Source: Pseudomonas protegens | Lineage (GTDB): Bacteria; Pseudomonadota; Gammaproteobacteria; Pseudomonadales; Pseudomonadaceae | Length of the DNA stretch: 64,000 nt | Assembly (NCBI RefSeq): GCF_013407925.2 | Contig: NZ_CP060201.1 | Span: 1,178,001 to 1,242,000, forward strand | Direction of reading: 5' to 3' | In this document: piece by piece, positions 44,105 through 53,487 of the stretch | Layout of the letters: each line of letters begins with the position of its first letter | How positions within the stretch are numbered: position 1 is the stretch's first letter | The notes under the pieces: generated by a model | What the model saw: only the letters and a program-made list of their open reading frames with translations | Databases searched by the model: none | Told to the model about the DNA's origin: nothing | Made by a program: the position numbers and the translations under genes

Positions 44105-44929
44105 CTACGGTTTTGGGCTGCTGACGGGTTGCTGCAACTGGGCCTTCCAGCGCTCCAGATTGCGCTGCAGCAAGGCCTCCGTCAGACCGGACGCGGTCAA
44201 TTCTGTCATCTTTTTTGCCAGCTGTCCGCGCAACCATGGGTCATTGCAAGCCGAGTTATGGGACAGCGCGAGAAACAGCCCCGGTTTGTCGATGGCCTGG
44301 GGAAACGCCTGCAGATCCGCCGCCATCCCCAGGGACTGGGCCATGGCCATGCCCGCATAGCGCGGTGCCAGCACATAGTCCACTTGCCCCAGCAGCAAGG
44401 CCTGGAAGACCTGGGTCAAGTTCGGCAGGCGCTTGAGTTGCAAGTGCTCCTTGGCCACGACCTGAAAGGGCTGGGTCAACCGGGCCTTTTCCGAAACCGC
44501 GCCCGGATGGCCGGCCAGGTCCGCCACCTGGGAGTAGCTCAGGGTCGAGTCCTTGCGCGTCCACACCAGATAGTCGTTCTGCACCAGCGCCGGGTGGATG
44601 TAGTCCAGCGACTCCAGCTCATTGAAGGTCAGTGGCGCATCGGCCAGCAGGTCCATGCGCCCACTGCGAACTTCATCCAGGGCTTCGGAACGTTTGCCGG
44701 CGTACAACAACTCGACCTTGAGCCCCAGCTCCCCCGCCACTTGCTGCAACAGGTCGGCACTGGCTCCCATCAGGTGCTTGGGGTTCTGCGGGTCTTGCCA
44801 CAGGTACGGCGGCGCGTCCGGGCTGCCGGTCACCACCAGACGCTCGCACTTGCCTGCCGCCAGTGACAGCGATGGCAACAACGCCAGGCTCAACAGCGCT
44901 GCCCAGCCACTCATGCGGTGCAGATCCAT
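44105..44929 (-). CDS. Periplasmic substrate-binding protein (family 3 type)
   Basis: A 274-residue exported protein: signal peptide (ALLSLALLPSLSLAAG) and a bacterial family 3 solute-binding domain (LVVTGSPDAPPYLWQDPQNP, then GASADLLQQVAGELGLKV). GGGAGG precedes the ATG at 44929. No ABC transporter genes are nearby. It lies 9 bp upstream of the DUF4398 gene in the same operon, so it may be a sensor or scavenging part of that envelope module. Confidence 0.82.
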   Translation of the reverse strand: MDLHRMSGWAALLSLALLPSLSLAAGKCERLVVTGSPDAPPYLWQDPQNPKHLMGASADLLQQVAGELGLKVELLYAGKRSEALDEVRSGRMDLLADAPLTFNELESLDYIHPALVQNDYLVWTRKDSTLSYSQVADLAGHPGAVSEKARLTQPFQVVAKEHLQLKRLPNLTQVFQALLLGQVDYVLAPRYAGMAMAQSLGMAADLQAFPQAIDKPGLFLALSHNSACNDPWLRGQLAKKMTELTASGLTEALLQRNLERWKAQLQQPVSSPKP

Positions 44930-44962
44930 GGCGATACCCTCCCCCGACAAAAAAACACCCAT

Positions 44963-44990
44963 AAAAAAACCCGGCCAAAAGGCCGGGCTC
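44963..44990 (-). terminator. Terminator of etfBA
   Basis: CCCGGCC/GGCCGGG stem with an AAAA loop and an A7 run on the left, so active on the minus strand; 21 bp past the etfA stop. Confidence 0.88.
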
Positions 44991-45011
44991 TTTATAAGTG
45001 AAGACGCCGGA

Positions 45012-45941
45012 TTAGACCAGCTTCTCCAACTCAGGAACGGCTTCGAACAAGTCCGCCACCAGGCCGTAATCGGCCACCTGGAAGATCGGCGCTTCTTCGT
45101 CCTTGTTGATCGCAACGATCACTTTGGAGTCTTTCATGCCGGCCAGGTGCTGGATCGCACCGGAGATACCGACCGCGATGTACAGCTGCGGCGCAACGAT
45201 CTTGCCGGTCTGGCCGACCTGCATGTCGTTCGGCACGAAGCCTGCGTCCACCGCGGCGCGGGAAGCGCCGACAGCGGCCCCCAGCTTGTCGGCCAGGGCG
45301 TACAGGTGCTTGAAGTTGTCGCCGTTCTGCATGCCGCGGCCGCCGGAAACGACGATCTTGGCAGCGGTCAGTTCAGGACGATCGGACTTGGCCAGCTCTT
45401 CGCCAACGAAGCTCGACTTGCCGGCATCGTGAGCGGCACCCACGATTTCGACTGCAGCCGAACCACCTTCAGCGGCAACGGCGTCGAAGCCGGTGGCACG
45501 CACGGTGATGACTTTTACGGCAGCCGAGGACTGCACGGTGGCGATGGCGTTACCGGCATAGATCGGACGCTTGAAGGTATCGGCGCTTTCTACCGAGATG
45601 ATTTCGGAGATCTGGTCAACGTCCAACTGAGCGGCCACCCGCGGCAGGATGTTTTTGCCGTTGGAAGTGGCGGCAGCCAGGATGTGGCTGTAGCCAGCGC
45701 CCAGTTCGACCACCAGCGGCGCAACGTTTTCCGGCAGTTGGTGAGCGTAGGCGGCGTTGTCGGCCACCAGCACTTTGGCCACGCCAGCGACTTTGGCGGC
45801 GGCTTCAGCCACGGCGCCAACGCCCTGACCGGCGACCAGTACGTGAATGTCACCACCAATTTTGGCGGCGGCGGCAACGGTGTTCAGGGTGGCCGGAGCC
45901 AGCGCCTTGTTATCGTGTTCGGCGATTACCAAGATAGTCAT
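45012..45941 (-). CDS. etfA: Electron transfer flavoprotein alpha subunit
   Basis: A 309-residue ETF alpha subunit, which carries FAD and passes electrons from acyl-CoA and other dehydrogenases to ETF-ubiquinone oxidoreductase. The C-terminal FAD domain is clear: [35 protein letters not shown] and [13 protein letters not shown]. It follows etfB by 2 bp. Confidence 0.96.
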   Translation of the reverse strand: MTILVIAEHDNKALAPATLNTVAAAAKIGGDIHVLVAGQGVGAVAEAAAKVAGVAKVLVADNAAYAHQLPENVAPLVVELGAGYSHILAAATSNGKNILPRVAAQLDVDQISEIISVESADTFKRPIYAGNAIATVQSSAAVKVITVRATGFDAVAAEGGSAAVEIVGAAHDAGKSSFVGEELAKSDRPELTAAKIVVSGGRGMQNGDNFKHLYALADKLGAAVGASRAAVDAGFVPNDMQVGQTGKIVAPQLYIAVGISGAIQHLAGMKDSKVIVAINKDEEAPIFQVADYGLVADLFEAVPELEKLV

Positions 45942-45943
45942 GA

Positions 45944-46693
45944 TCAGATTACCTTCGCTTCGTTTTTCAGTTTCTCGACCAGTTCAGCCACCGACTTGAC
46001 CTTGATACCCGCGCTGCGTGCAGCCGGCGCTTCGACTTTCAGGGTCTTGTTGGTGGAGGCGGTGGAAACGCCCAAAGCATCAGGAGTCAGCGTTTCAAGC
46101 GGCTTCTTCTTGGCTTTCATGATGTTTGGCAAAGACGCATAGCGCGGCTCGTTCAAACGCAGGTCGGTGGTGACGATGGCTGGCAGGTTCAGCGCAACGG
46201 TCTGCAGGCCGCCGTCGATCTCGCGAGTGACATTGACCTTGTCGCCGGACACTTCGACCTTGGAGGCGAAGGTGCCTTGAGCGTAACCGCTCAGGGCCGC
46301 CAGCATCTGGCCGGTCTGGTTGTTGTCGCTATCGATGGCCTGTTTGCCGAGGATCACCAGTTGTGGCTGTTCCTTGTCGACCACAGCCTTGAGCAGCTTG
46401 GCCACGGCCAGGGAGTTCAACTCTTCAGCGGACTCGACGAGGATTGCGCGATCGGCACCCAGTGCCAGGGCGGTACGCAGTTGCTCTTGAGCAGTAGCAG
46501 GACCGATGGAGACGACGACGATTTCAGTCGCTACACCTTTCTCTTTCAGGCGTACGGCTTCTTCCACTGCGATTTCGCAGAAAGGGTTCATCGACATCTT
46601 GACGTTGGCGAGGTCGACGCCGGAGTTGTCCGCTTTGACGCGAACCTTGACGTTATAGTCGACCACTCGTTTGACAGCTACAAGAACCTTCAT
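45944..46693 (-). CDS. etfB: Electron transfer flavoprotein beta subunit
   Basis: A 249-residue ETF beta subunit, starting [20 protein letters not shown], with the [12 protein letters not shown] segment and the recognition-loop region [20 protein letters not shown]. It is the first gene of etfBA, divergent from etfD, so the whole ETF pathway is encoded at one locus. Probably under PsrA control (see the operator at 47072). Confidence 0.96.
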   Translation of the reverse strand: MKVLVAVKRVVDYNVKVRVKADNSGVDLANVKMSMNPFCEIAVEEAVRLKEKGVATEIVVVSIGPATAQEQLRTALALGADRAILVESAEELNSLAVAKLLKAVVDKEQPQLVILGKQAIDSDNNQTGQMLAALSGYAQGTFASKVEVSGDKVNVTREIDGGLQTVALNLPAIVTTDLRLNEPRYASLPNIMKAKKKPLETLTPDALGVSTASTNKTLKVEAPAARSAGIKVKSVAELVEKLKNEAKVI

Positions 46694-47071
46694 GGATTCC
46701 TCGTTACTCTCCGGTGAAAAGAAAGTCGCCTAGGCGAGAACCTGGCGGTTGATGCTCATCGGCACAAGGGCACCTCCAAAAACGCTGGCGTACATAAAGG
46801 ATGACCTTGCTCACGGGAGTGATGACCGTTGGTCAGTGGTGACCGGCGAGTCATTCATTATCGCGGCGTGTAAACTGCGCACTTTCAAGCTGCGCGGCGC
46901 ATCACCTTTACTGCCTTTGCCCTGTCTTTAGAGGTGCTCTTGAAACCAACAGTCAGCCTACGGCGAGCGCAAAACCGACCGTATCTTGACCGGAACGCCT
47001 TTTCTGGTCAATACGGCAAAATAGCCGTTTATAAGCCGCGCTTCTTTGATTTATCTGGGCTGCAGCAATTT

Positions 47072-47085
47072 CAAACAAACGTTTG
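47072..47085. promoter_or_regulatory. PsrA-like operator
   Basis: CAAAC-AAAC-GTTTG (47072-47085) matches the published PsrA consensus of CAAAC and GTTTG half-sites with a 2-4 base gap. PsrA is a TetR-family fatty-acid sensor known in P. aeruginosa to act on the etf genes. It sits directly upstream of the putative etfD -35 box. Confidence 0.7.
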
Positions 47086-47087
47086 TA

Positions 47088-47116
47088 TTGGACGCTGAGA
47101 GTGGTGTAGATATAAT
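47088..47116 (+). promoter_or_regulatory. Sigma-70-type promoter of etfD
   Basis: TTGGAC (47088-47093), 17-bp spacer, perfect TATAAT (47111-47116), about 130 bp before the etfD start. The operator is immediately upstream. Confidence 0.6.
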
Positions 47117-47243
47117 GCGCCGCCCAGAGAGAAAGGTCGGCCATCCACCCCTCCTCCCCCCATTTGCGATGGGAGAAAGCGCGGATGCAACGCCAAACCT
47201 CCAATTAGAAAAAACCGTTGAGCCTTGAGTAGGAGATAGCCTA

Positions 47244-48908
47244 GTGGAACGCGAATACATGGAATTCGACGTGGTCATCGTCGGTGCCGGCCCCGCAGGC
47301 TTGTCCGCCGCTTGCCGCCTTAAGCAGAAGGCCGCTGAAGCCGGCAAGGAAATCAGCGTCTGCGTGGTCGAGAAAGGCTCCGAAGTCGGTGCTCACATCC
47401 TTTCCGGCGCCGTGTTCGAACCACGGGCCCTGAATGAACTGTTCCCGGACTGGAAGGAACTGGGCGCTCCGCTCAACACTCCGGTGACCCGCGACGACAT
47501 CTATGTCCTGCGCAGCGGCGAAACCGCCACCAAGGTTCCAGACTTCTTTGTGCCCAAGACCATGCACAACGAAGGCAACTACATCATCTCCCTGGGCAAC
47601 CTGTGCCGCTGGCTGGCCCAGCAGGCCGAGAACCTGGGCGTGGAAATCTACCCCGGCTTCGCCGCCCAGGAAGCCCTGATCGACGAAAACGGCGTGGTGC
47701 GCGGGATTCTTACCGGCGACATGGGCGTCGACCGTGAAGGTCATCCAAAAGACGGCATGTACACCCCCGGCATGGAACTGCGCGGCAAATACACCCTGTT
47801 CGCCGAAGGCTGCCGCGGCCATATCGGCAAGCAGCTGATCAAGCGCTTCAACCTGGACAGCGATGCCGACGCCCAGCACTACGGCATCGGCCTCAAGGAA
47901 ATCTGGGAAATCGATCCGGCCAAGCACCAACCGGGCCTGGTGGTGCACACCGCCGGCTGGCCGCTGGACATCATGAGCAACGAGAACACCGGCGGCTCCT
48001 TCCTCTATCACCTGGAGAACAAACAGGTGGTAGTAGGCCTGATCGTCGACCTGTCCTACGCCAACACTTACCTGTCGCCGTTCGACGAGTTCCAGCGCCT
48101 CAAGCATCACCCGGTGCTCAAGCAGTACCTGGAAGGCGGCAAGCGCATCAGCTATGGCGCACGCGCACTGGCCAAGGGTGGCATCAATTCGCTGCCGAAG
48201 ATGGTGTTCAAGGGCGGCGCGCTGATCGGCTGCGACCTGGGCACCATGAACGTGGCCAAGATCAAGGGCAGCCACACCGCCATGAAGTCCGGCATGCTCG
48301 CCGCCGACGCCGTGGCCGACTCGCTGTTCGCCGGTTCCGAAGGGGCTGACGAGCTCAAGGGCTACGTCGAATCGTTCAAATCCAGCTGGCTGTATGAAGA
48401 GCTGTTCGCCAGCCGCAACTTCGGTCCGGCCATGCACAAGTTCGGCCCGATCATCGGCGCCGGCTTCAACTGGATGGACCAGAACCTCTTTGGCGGCAAG
48501 CTGCCCTTCACCCTGCACGACACCAAGCCGGACTACGCCTGCCTGAAGCTGGCCAAGGACTGCGCGAAGATCGACTACCCGAAACCCGACGGCAAACTCA
48601 GCTTCGACAAACTGAGCTCGGTGTTCATCTCCGGTACCAACCATGAAGAAGAACAGCCGTGCCACCTCAAGCTCGCCGACCCGAGCGTCCCGCTGAGCCG
48701 CAACCTGCCGCTGTACGACGAACCGGCCCAGCGCTACTGCCCGGCCGGCGTGTATGAAGTGATCACCCAGGAAGATGGCGAGAAGCGCTTCCAGATCAAC
48801 TCGCAGAACTGCGTGCACTGCAAGACCTGCGACATCAAGGACCCGGCCCAGAACATCACCTGGGTCACCCCGGAAGGCGCCGGCGGCCCGACTTACCCGA
48901 ACATGTAA
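47244..48908 (+). CDS. etfD: Electron transfer flavoprotein-ubiquinone oxidoreductase
   Basis: A 554-residue membrane-associated flavoprotein with a 4Fe-4S cluster that passes electrons from ETF to ubiquinone. The FAD motif GAGPAGLSAACRL starts near residue 14. The C-terminal cluster ligands lie in CPAG (near 499) and NCVHCKTCDIKD (near 522-528). It starts at a GTG behind AGGAG. Divergent from etfBA. Confidence 0.95.
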   Translation: MEREYMEFDVVIVGAGPAGLSAACRLKQKAAEAGKEISVCVVEKGSEVGAHILSGAVFEPRALNELFPDWKELGAPLNTPVTRDDIYVLRSGETATKVPDFFVPKTMHNEGNYIISLGNLCRWLAQQAENLGVEIYPGFAAQEALIDENGVVRGILTGDMGVDREGHPKDGMYTPGMELRGKYTLFAEGCRGHIGKQLIKRFNLDSDADAQHYGIGLKEIWEIDPAKHQPGLVVHTAGWPLDIMSNENTGGSFLYHLENKQVVVGLIVDLSYANTYLSPFDEFQRLKHHPVLKQYLEGGKRISYGARALAKGGINSLPKMVFKGGALIGCDLGTMNVAKIKGSHTAMKSGMLAADAVADSLFAGSEGADELKGYVESFKSSWLYEELFASRNFGPAMHKFGPIIGAGFNWMDQNLFGGKLPFTLHDTKPDYACLKLAKDCAKIDYPKPDGKLSFDKLSSVFISGTNHEEEQPCHLKLADPSVPLSRNLPLYDEPAQRYCPAGVYEVITQEDGEKRFQINSQNCVHCKTCDIKDPAQNITWVTPEGAGGPTYPNM

Positions 48909-48926
48909 GTCGCCGCGGTAGCAGCG

Positions 48927-48952
48927 AGGCCCCCTATATGGGGGCCTTTTTC
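48927..48952 (+). terminator. Terminator of etfD
   Basis: AGGCCCCC/GGGGGCCT stem, short loop TATAT, then TTTTTC on the plus strand, 18 bp after the stop. Confidence 0.9.
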
Positions 48953-48970
48953 ATGCCCGGAATTTGCTGC

Positions 48971-49043
48971 GTAGGAGCCGACTTGCCGGCGAACAGTCCC
49001 TCCACCGACCCAAAGGCGTCCTCGCTGGCAAGCCAGCGCCCAC
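48971..49043. repeat. REP doublet (second family)
   Basis: GTAGGAGCCGACTTGCCGGC (48971) and the inverse TCGCTGGCAAGCCAGCG (49022 on) flank a short spacer in the convergent etfD/AraC junction. Confidence 0.75.
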
Positions 49044-49052
49044 AGCCGGTTT

Positions 49053-49949
49053 CTACAGGGCAACAGCACGCTCATCACCGGGATTACGCTCGAAGTAGCG
49101 CTTGTACTCGCGACTGAACTGCGAGGTGCTCTGATACCCCACCCGATGCGCCACCTGGGCCACACCCAGTCCTTCGCCCAACAGCAACTGCTGGGCCTTG
49201 AGCAGGCGCAGGCGCTTGAGGTACTGCACCGGCGACAGCAGGGTGCTGCGCTTGAAATGCTCGTGGAAGGTCGAGGGGCTCATGTTGGCGCAGCGAGCCA
49301 GCGTCTCGACGTTCAAGGGCTCGGTGTAATGCTCATGCAGATGATTGAGCGACGCCGCGACCCGGGCGAAATGCCCTTGCTGCTCCACCAGCGCCCGCAG
49401 CGCGTCGGCCTGGGGCCCGCGCAAGGCAGCGAACAGCAGTTCGCGCACCCTGGAAGCGCCCATGATCTTGCACTCCAGAGGATCGTGCAGACAGCGCAGC
49501 AGCCGCTCCACGCAATCGCGCATGGTGTCATCGAGCACCGCCGAGGTCATGGACTCCAGGGTCTGCGCCGAAGCGGCCCGGCCTTCGGTGATACCCATGG
49601 CCAATACCAACTCGCTGAGGACCGCCCGGTCGATGGCGATGGAAATGCCCAGCAGCGGCGCATCAGGCAAGGCGAAGGTTTCACACTCGAAGGGCACTGA
49701 CAGGGCCTGGATCAGATAATGCCCGGCGCCGTACTCCAGGGTCCGCGTGCCCAGGTAGGCCAGTTTGCTGCCCTGGACAATGATCATCAGGCTCGGCTCA
49801 TAAATCTGCGGGCCACGCGCCACATCGCAACTGGCCCGCAGCACCTGGACTCCGGGCAAGGCGGTGGCCGCGAAACCGTCTCGGCTGGCAAGGGGCTGGA
49901 TCAGCGAAACCAGGGTGGCGTTGGCGTCCAGATGACGGGTCAGCAGCAT
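49053..49949 (-). CDS. AraC-family transcriptional regulator (YqhC-like)
   Basis: A 298-residue regulator: N-terminal AraC-type ligand-binding domain (about 15-170, with EPSLMIIVQGSKLAYLG) and two C-terminal helix-turn-helix motifs (VETLARCANMSPSTFHEHFK; GVAQVAHRVGYQSTSQFSRE). The N-terminal type resembles YqhC, which activates an aldehyde reductase gene. Here the divergent neighbour is an alcohol/aldehyde dehydrogenase at 50130. Confidence 0.88.
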   Translation of the reverse strand: MLLTRHLDANATLVSLIQPLASRDGFAATALPGVQVLRASCDVARGPQIYEPSLMIIVQGSKLAYLGTRTLEYGAGHYLIQALSVPFECETFALPDAPLLGISIAIDRAVLSELVLAMGITEGRAASAQTLESMTSAVLDDTMRDCVERLLRCLHDPLECKIMGASRVRELLFAALRGPQADALRALVEQQGHFARVAASLNHLHEHYTEPLNVETLARCANMSPSTFHEHFKRSTLLSPVQYLKRLRLLKAQQLLLGEGLGVAQVAHRVGYQSTSQFSREYKRYFERNPGDERAVAL

Positions 49950-50129
49950 GGGAAAAACTTCACGGAAAAAGGGACGAAAACATCATCGCAGGTCTGTCCG
50001 CCAATGCCCCGTGAAAACCGCCAATGCCGGAGGAATAGGCATGACATGTCGAGGAATCGCCATGGTTGCTGCGGCGCTCGACGCCGAGAATGCCCCGCCT
50101 CAATCGTCAGCGTTTTCGCGAGGTCCATC

Positions 50130-51182
50130 ATGTACACCGCCATCGGTTATGCCGCCCAGTCGCCCACCACCACCCTCGCCCCCATGAGTTTCCAGCGCCG
50201 CAGCCCGCGCCCGGACGACGTCGCCATCGAGATCCTCTATTGCGGTGTCTGCCACTCCGACATCCACCAGGCCCGCAACGAATGGGGCATCGCCGTGTAC
50301 CCGCTGATGCCGGGCCACGAGATCGTCGGCAAGGTCACGGCCGTTGGAGCCAACGTCAGCAAGCACAAGGTCGGCGACCTGGTGGGCGTCGGCTGCATGG
50401 TCGACTCCTGCCGCCACTGCGAAGCCTGCGCAGCGGACCTGGAACAGTACTGCCTGGAAGGTCCGACCATGACCTACGCCACCCCGGACCGGGTCGACGG
50501 CAGCAACACCATGGGCGGCTACTCCGACAGCATCGTGGTCAGCGAGCACTTTGTCGTGCGCATCCCCGAGAAGCTCGACCTGGCCAGCGCCGCACCGATT
50601 CTCTGCGCCGGAATCACCACCTACTCGCCGCTCAAGCACTACGGGGTCAAGCCCGGTGACAAGGTAGGGATTCTCGGCATGGGCGGCCTGGGCCACATGG
50701 GCATCAAGTTCGCCAAGGCCCTGGGCGCCGAAGTGACCCTGTTCACCCGCTCGGCGAGCAAGGCCGAAGAAGCGCGGCGCCAGGGCGCCGATCACGTGAT
50801 CGTGTCCACCGACGCGGCGCAGATGCAGGCGGTGGCCGGGCATTTCGATTTCCTGCTGGACACCATTCCGGTGCCCCACGATCTGAACCCCTACCTCGAC
50901 ACCCTGCGCTTTGATGGCGTGCACATTCTGGTGGGCCTGATCGAGCCGGTGGACCCGGCGCTGCACGCCGCCAAGCTGGTGATGAGCCGCAGGGTGTTGG
51001 CCGGCTCGCTGATCGGCGGCATCGCCGAAACCCAGGAAGTGCTGGATTTCTGCGCCGAGCACGGCATCACCTGCGATATCGAAATGCTCGACATCCGCCA
51101 GATCAATGAAGCTTACGAGCGCATGATCAAGGGCGATGTGAAATACCGCTTCGTGATCGACATGGCGAGTTTGAAGGGCTGA
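50130..51182 (+). CDS. NADP-dependent zinc alcohol dehydrogenase (YahK/CAD type)
   Basis: A 350-residue medium-chain dehydrogenase that likely reduces aldehydes. Catalytic zinc ligands are in CGVCHSDIHQ and GHEIVGKV; the structural zinc is bound by CRHCEACAADLEQYC. The cofactor fold has GILGMGGLGHMGIKFAKALG followed by a TRS segment, which favours NADP(H). The ATG at 50130 (MYTAIGYAAQS) follows GAGG. It is probably activated by the adjacent AraC protein under aldehyde stress. Confidence 0.9.
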   Translation: MYTAIGYAAQSPTTTLAPMSFQRRSPRPDDVAIEILYCGVCHSDIHQARNEWGIAVYPLMPGHEIVGKVTAVGANVSKHKVGDLVGVGCMVDSCRHCEACAADLEQYCLEGPTMTYATPDRVDGSNTMGGYSDSIVVSEHFVVRIPEKLDLASAAPILCAGITTYSPLKHYGVKPGDKVGILGMGGLGHMGIKFAKALGAEVTLFTRSASKAEEARRQGADHVIVSTDAAQMQAVAGHFDFLLDTIPVPHDLNPYLDTLRFDGVHILVGLIEPVDPALHAAKLVMSRRVLAGSLIGGIAETQEVLDFCAEHGITCDIEMLDIRQINEAYERMIKGDVKYRFVIDMASLKG

Positions 51183-51237
51183 ATCTCGGCACCACGCCAG
51201 TACGGCTTGTCGTCGGCGGCGCTCGATGGCGCGCGCC

Positions 51238-51275
51238 TTCGCCGGCAAGCCGGCGCCTGCTAGGGCGCCTGCTAG
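51238..51275. repeat. REP unit with duplicated tail
   Basis: TTCGCCGGCAAGCCGGCGCC followed by a tandem repeat of GGCGCCTGCTAG (about 51251-51275) between the convergent dehydrogenase and GNAT genes. Confidence 0.7.
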
Positions 51276-51290
51276 AGAGACCCGCCGACG

Positions 51291-51770
51291 TCAGCCGCGG
51301 GCGAAGGCGCGCAGCACTTCACCGTCCATGCGGTACTTGACCCACTCCTCCTGAGGCTGGGCGCCCAGGGACTTGTAGAACTGGATCGCTGGTTCGTTCC
51401 ACTCCAGCACGCTCCATTCGAAGCGTCCGCAATCGTTGTCACAGGCAATCTGCGCCAGATGCCGCAGCAGTTGCTTGCCCGCACCGCCACCCCGTTGTTC
51501 CGGGGTGATGTAAAGGTCTTCCAGGTACAGGCAGTTGCTGCCCAACCACGTCGAGTAACTGAAGAAAAACACCGCGAAGCCGATCGGCTGTCCGTCCCGC
51601 AGGCAAATCAGACCGTGGGCCGTGGCGCCCTCGCTGAACAGGCTGCGCTCGATGTCGGCGACACTGGCAATCACCTCATGACGCGCTCGCTCGTAGTCGG
51701 CGAGTTCAGTAATGAAGGCAAGAATCTGCGGGGCATCGCTAGGCAGCGCGGGACGGATTTCGACGGACAT
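51291..51770 (-). CDS. GNAT-family N-acetyltransferase
   Basis: A 159-residue acetyltransferase. The acetyl-CoA loop is EQRGGGAGKQLLRHLAQIA and the fold ends with FYKSLGAQPQEEWVKYRM. It resembles diamine/spermidine-type acetyltransferases in its YLEDLYITPE segment. Substrate not established. Confidence 0.85.
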   Translation of the reverse strand: MSVEIRPALPSDAPQILAFITELADYERARHEVIASVADIERSLFSEGATAHGLICLRDGQPIGFAVFFFSYSTWLGSNCLYLEDLYITPEQRGGGAGKQLLRHLAQIACDNDCGRFEWSVLEWNEPAIQFYKSLGAQPQEEWVKYRMDGEVLRAFARG

Positions 51771-51862
51771 CGACGGTTCTCATGGCGGAATCAGGCGGCC
51801 ATATTAGAACGACAGTCGAAAGACTTGCACGGGCATTTATAGGAATCGGCCAATCACCGATC

Positions 51863-52540
51863 ATGCGCGACGCCGAACTGGATAACCTGGACCGCCGAAT
51901 GCACTTTGCTCCCCTGCACGCCCTGGCAGAAACCTTGCTGCCCCACGCTCTCGAACCGACACAAGACGGCTCCCATGACCTGTCCCACCTGCAACGGGCC
52001 TGGCACAACGTGCGACGCATAGTCGACGAAGAAGGCGGCGATCTCAGAGTGCTGCTGGCCGCTACCCTGCTCCACGATTGTGTGAGCGTGGAAAAAAACT
52101 CGCCCTTGCGCCCCCAGGCCTCACGCCTGTCGGCGGACAAGGCCCGGGGGATTCTCGCCGCGCTGAGCTGGAACGACGCCGAGATCGAAGCAGTGGCTCA
52201 CGCCATCGCCGCCCACAGTTTTTCCGCCGCCCTGGCCCCGGCCACCCTGGAAGCCAGGATCCTGCAGGACGCCGACCGTCTCGATGCCCTCGGTGCCCTG
52301 GGCGTGGCGCGGACTTTCTACGTCTCCGGCCGCCTGGGCCGGGCCCTCTACGACCCCGCCGACCCCACGGCCCAGCAGCGCGAGCTCGATGATGCGCGCT
52401 TCACCCTGGATCACTTCCAGACCAAGCTGCTGCATTTGGCCGAAGGTTTTCAGACCTCCTGCGGCGCCCGTCTGGCGCAGATCCGCCATGCGCGCCTGCA
52501 ACGCTTCAGGCAGGAATTGCTGGAGGAAATCGGCGAGTGA
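51863..52540 (+). CDS. HD-domain phosphohydrolase
   Basis: An HD-superfamily protein of about 225 residues: first His in SHDLSHLQRAWHN, the HD pair in LLHDC and the distal Asp in DADRLDALGALG. Members hydrolyse nucleotides or phosphoesters. The start is uncertain: ATGs at 51782, 51863 and 51899 are in frame and none has a good ribosome-binding site. I use 51863, which leaves room for promoters between this gene and the divergent GNAT gene. Confidence 0.78.
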   Translation: MRDAELDNLDRRMHFAPLHALAETLLPHALEPTQDGSHDLSHLQRAWHNVRRIVDEEGGDLRVLLAATLLHDCVSVEKNSPLRPQASRLSADKARGILAALSWNDAEIEAVAHAIAAHSFSAALAPATLEARILQDADRLDALGALGVARTFYVSGRLGRALYDPADPTAQQRELDDARFTLDHFQTKLLHLAEGFQTSCGARLAQIRHARLQRFRQELLEEIGE

Positions 52541-52654
52541 GCCGGAAGGCTGACTCCGCTGGCGGCTAACCCTGAACCACCAGGAACACAACCAACCGGC
52601 GGCGTCGCCATGTTAGAAAGCCCGGCATCAGTTCCAGCATGACGAGGTGTTTTC

Positions 52655-53004
52655 ATGCCCACCCAGGCCAAGCCGCAATCCGAGGTGTCGGGCCCCTTGT
52701 TCGGGCTGTTGTGCCTGGGCAGTTATCTGTTGTCGCTGTCCTACGGCGCGACCTTTCTCCTGTCCCTGCTGATCAGCGGCCGCGGCGGCGATGAGCACGA
52801 CGCCGGCCGCGTGATTGCAGCGGCAATGCTCAGCACCTTTGTCGCGGTGATCGGCTTTCCCTGGCTGGCAGGATCATCGTCGAGGCCGGTATCCAGGCGC
52901 TGCTGCTCAGCGTGCTGGCCATTGCCGTGCTGAACTGGCTAATCAGCCTCGCGCGCCTGGGGTGGTGCCGTTTGCAAACACCCCAGGTGGCCCAAGGGGA
53001 CTGA
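52655..53004 (+). pseudogene. Relic of an integral membrane (MFS-type) transporter
   Basis: The first frame (52655-52933) starts MPTQAKPQSEVSGPLFGLLC and contains two helices typical of an MFS N-terminus (LLSLSYGATFLLSLLIS and AAAMLSTFVAVIG). It then degenerates into an Arg/Cys/Ser-rich tail. A second frame, from about 52867 to a TGA at 53002, holds another hydrophobic segment (GIQALLLSVLAIAVLNWLIS). Most of a 400-residue transporter is missing, consistent with a large internal deletion plus frameshift. Confidence 0.55.
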
Positions 53005-53088
53005 CGCCGTTCGTCGGTGCTCAGGCACCAACCGCCCAGCAGCACAGACCAATATCAGGTAACGACTCAGACGAATGGAGGCGACACC

Positions 53089-53412
53089 ATGATCAAGCTT
53101 CAACTGGCTGTACTGACCCTGGCCGGACTGCTGTCCACCGGCGCACTGGCCGGCGCCACCGGGCCGGACGATCCCGCACATGGACCGACCTCCCCCGCGC
53201 CCAAGATCACCCCCAAGATCAACATCAACCCGGCGCCCATGGATGAGGGTTCGCTGCCACCGGCCACCGGCACCGACCCGCGTACCCAGGGCAACGACAA
53301 TGGTCGCCAAGGTGGCGCTGGCACGTTGCAGGCCACCCCGGACAACGGCAAGACCGGCACCGGCTCGAAAACCACCAGCGGTGGCTCCGGCTCTGAAGGC
53401 AGCAGCCAGTAA
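53089..53412 (+). CDS. Small secreted Gly/Pro/Thr-rich protein
   Basis: A 107-residue protein with a signal peptide (MIKLQLAVLTLAGLLSTGAL) and a low-complexity mature part (TSPAPKITPKININPAP, then a Gly/Ser tail). GGAGG precedes the ATG at 53089. Probably periplasmic or secreted and disordered; function unknown. Confidence 0.65.
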   Translation: MIKLQLAVLTLAGLLSTGALAGATGPDDPAHGPTSPAPKITPKININPAPMDEGSLPPATGTDPRTQGNDNGRQGGAGTLQATPDNGKTGTGSKTTSGGSGSEGSSQ

Positions 53413-53487
53413 GGCTGGGCTGGGGGTTGGTTCTACCTCGCCACGATTGAGGCATTGCGCAAGCCGAGCCCGGCTTGCGCCAGGCAC

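Larger units (their letters stand above)
46694..47243. promoter_or_regulatory. Divergent etfB-etfD regulatory region
   Basis: About 550 bp without a supported gene. It contains the etfB promoter, a PsrA-like operator at 47072-47085 and a promoter-like TTGGAC/TATAAT pair at 47088-47116. Its A+T content is above the window average near etfD. Confidence 0.75.

Noticed and set aside
5953-51275. Repeated palindromes as a CRISPR array or transposons
   Set aside because: The units are palindromic, scattered singly or as inverted doublets with irregular spacers, and lack cas genes or transposases; they are REP elements.
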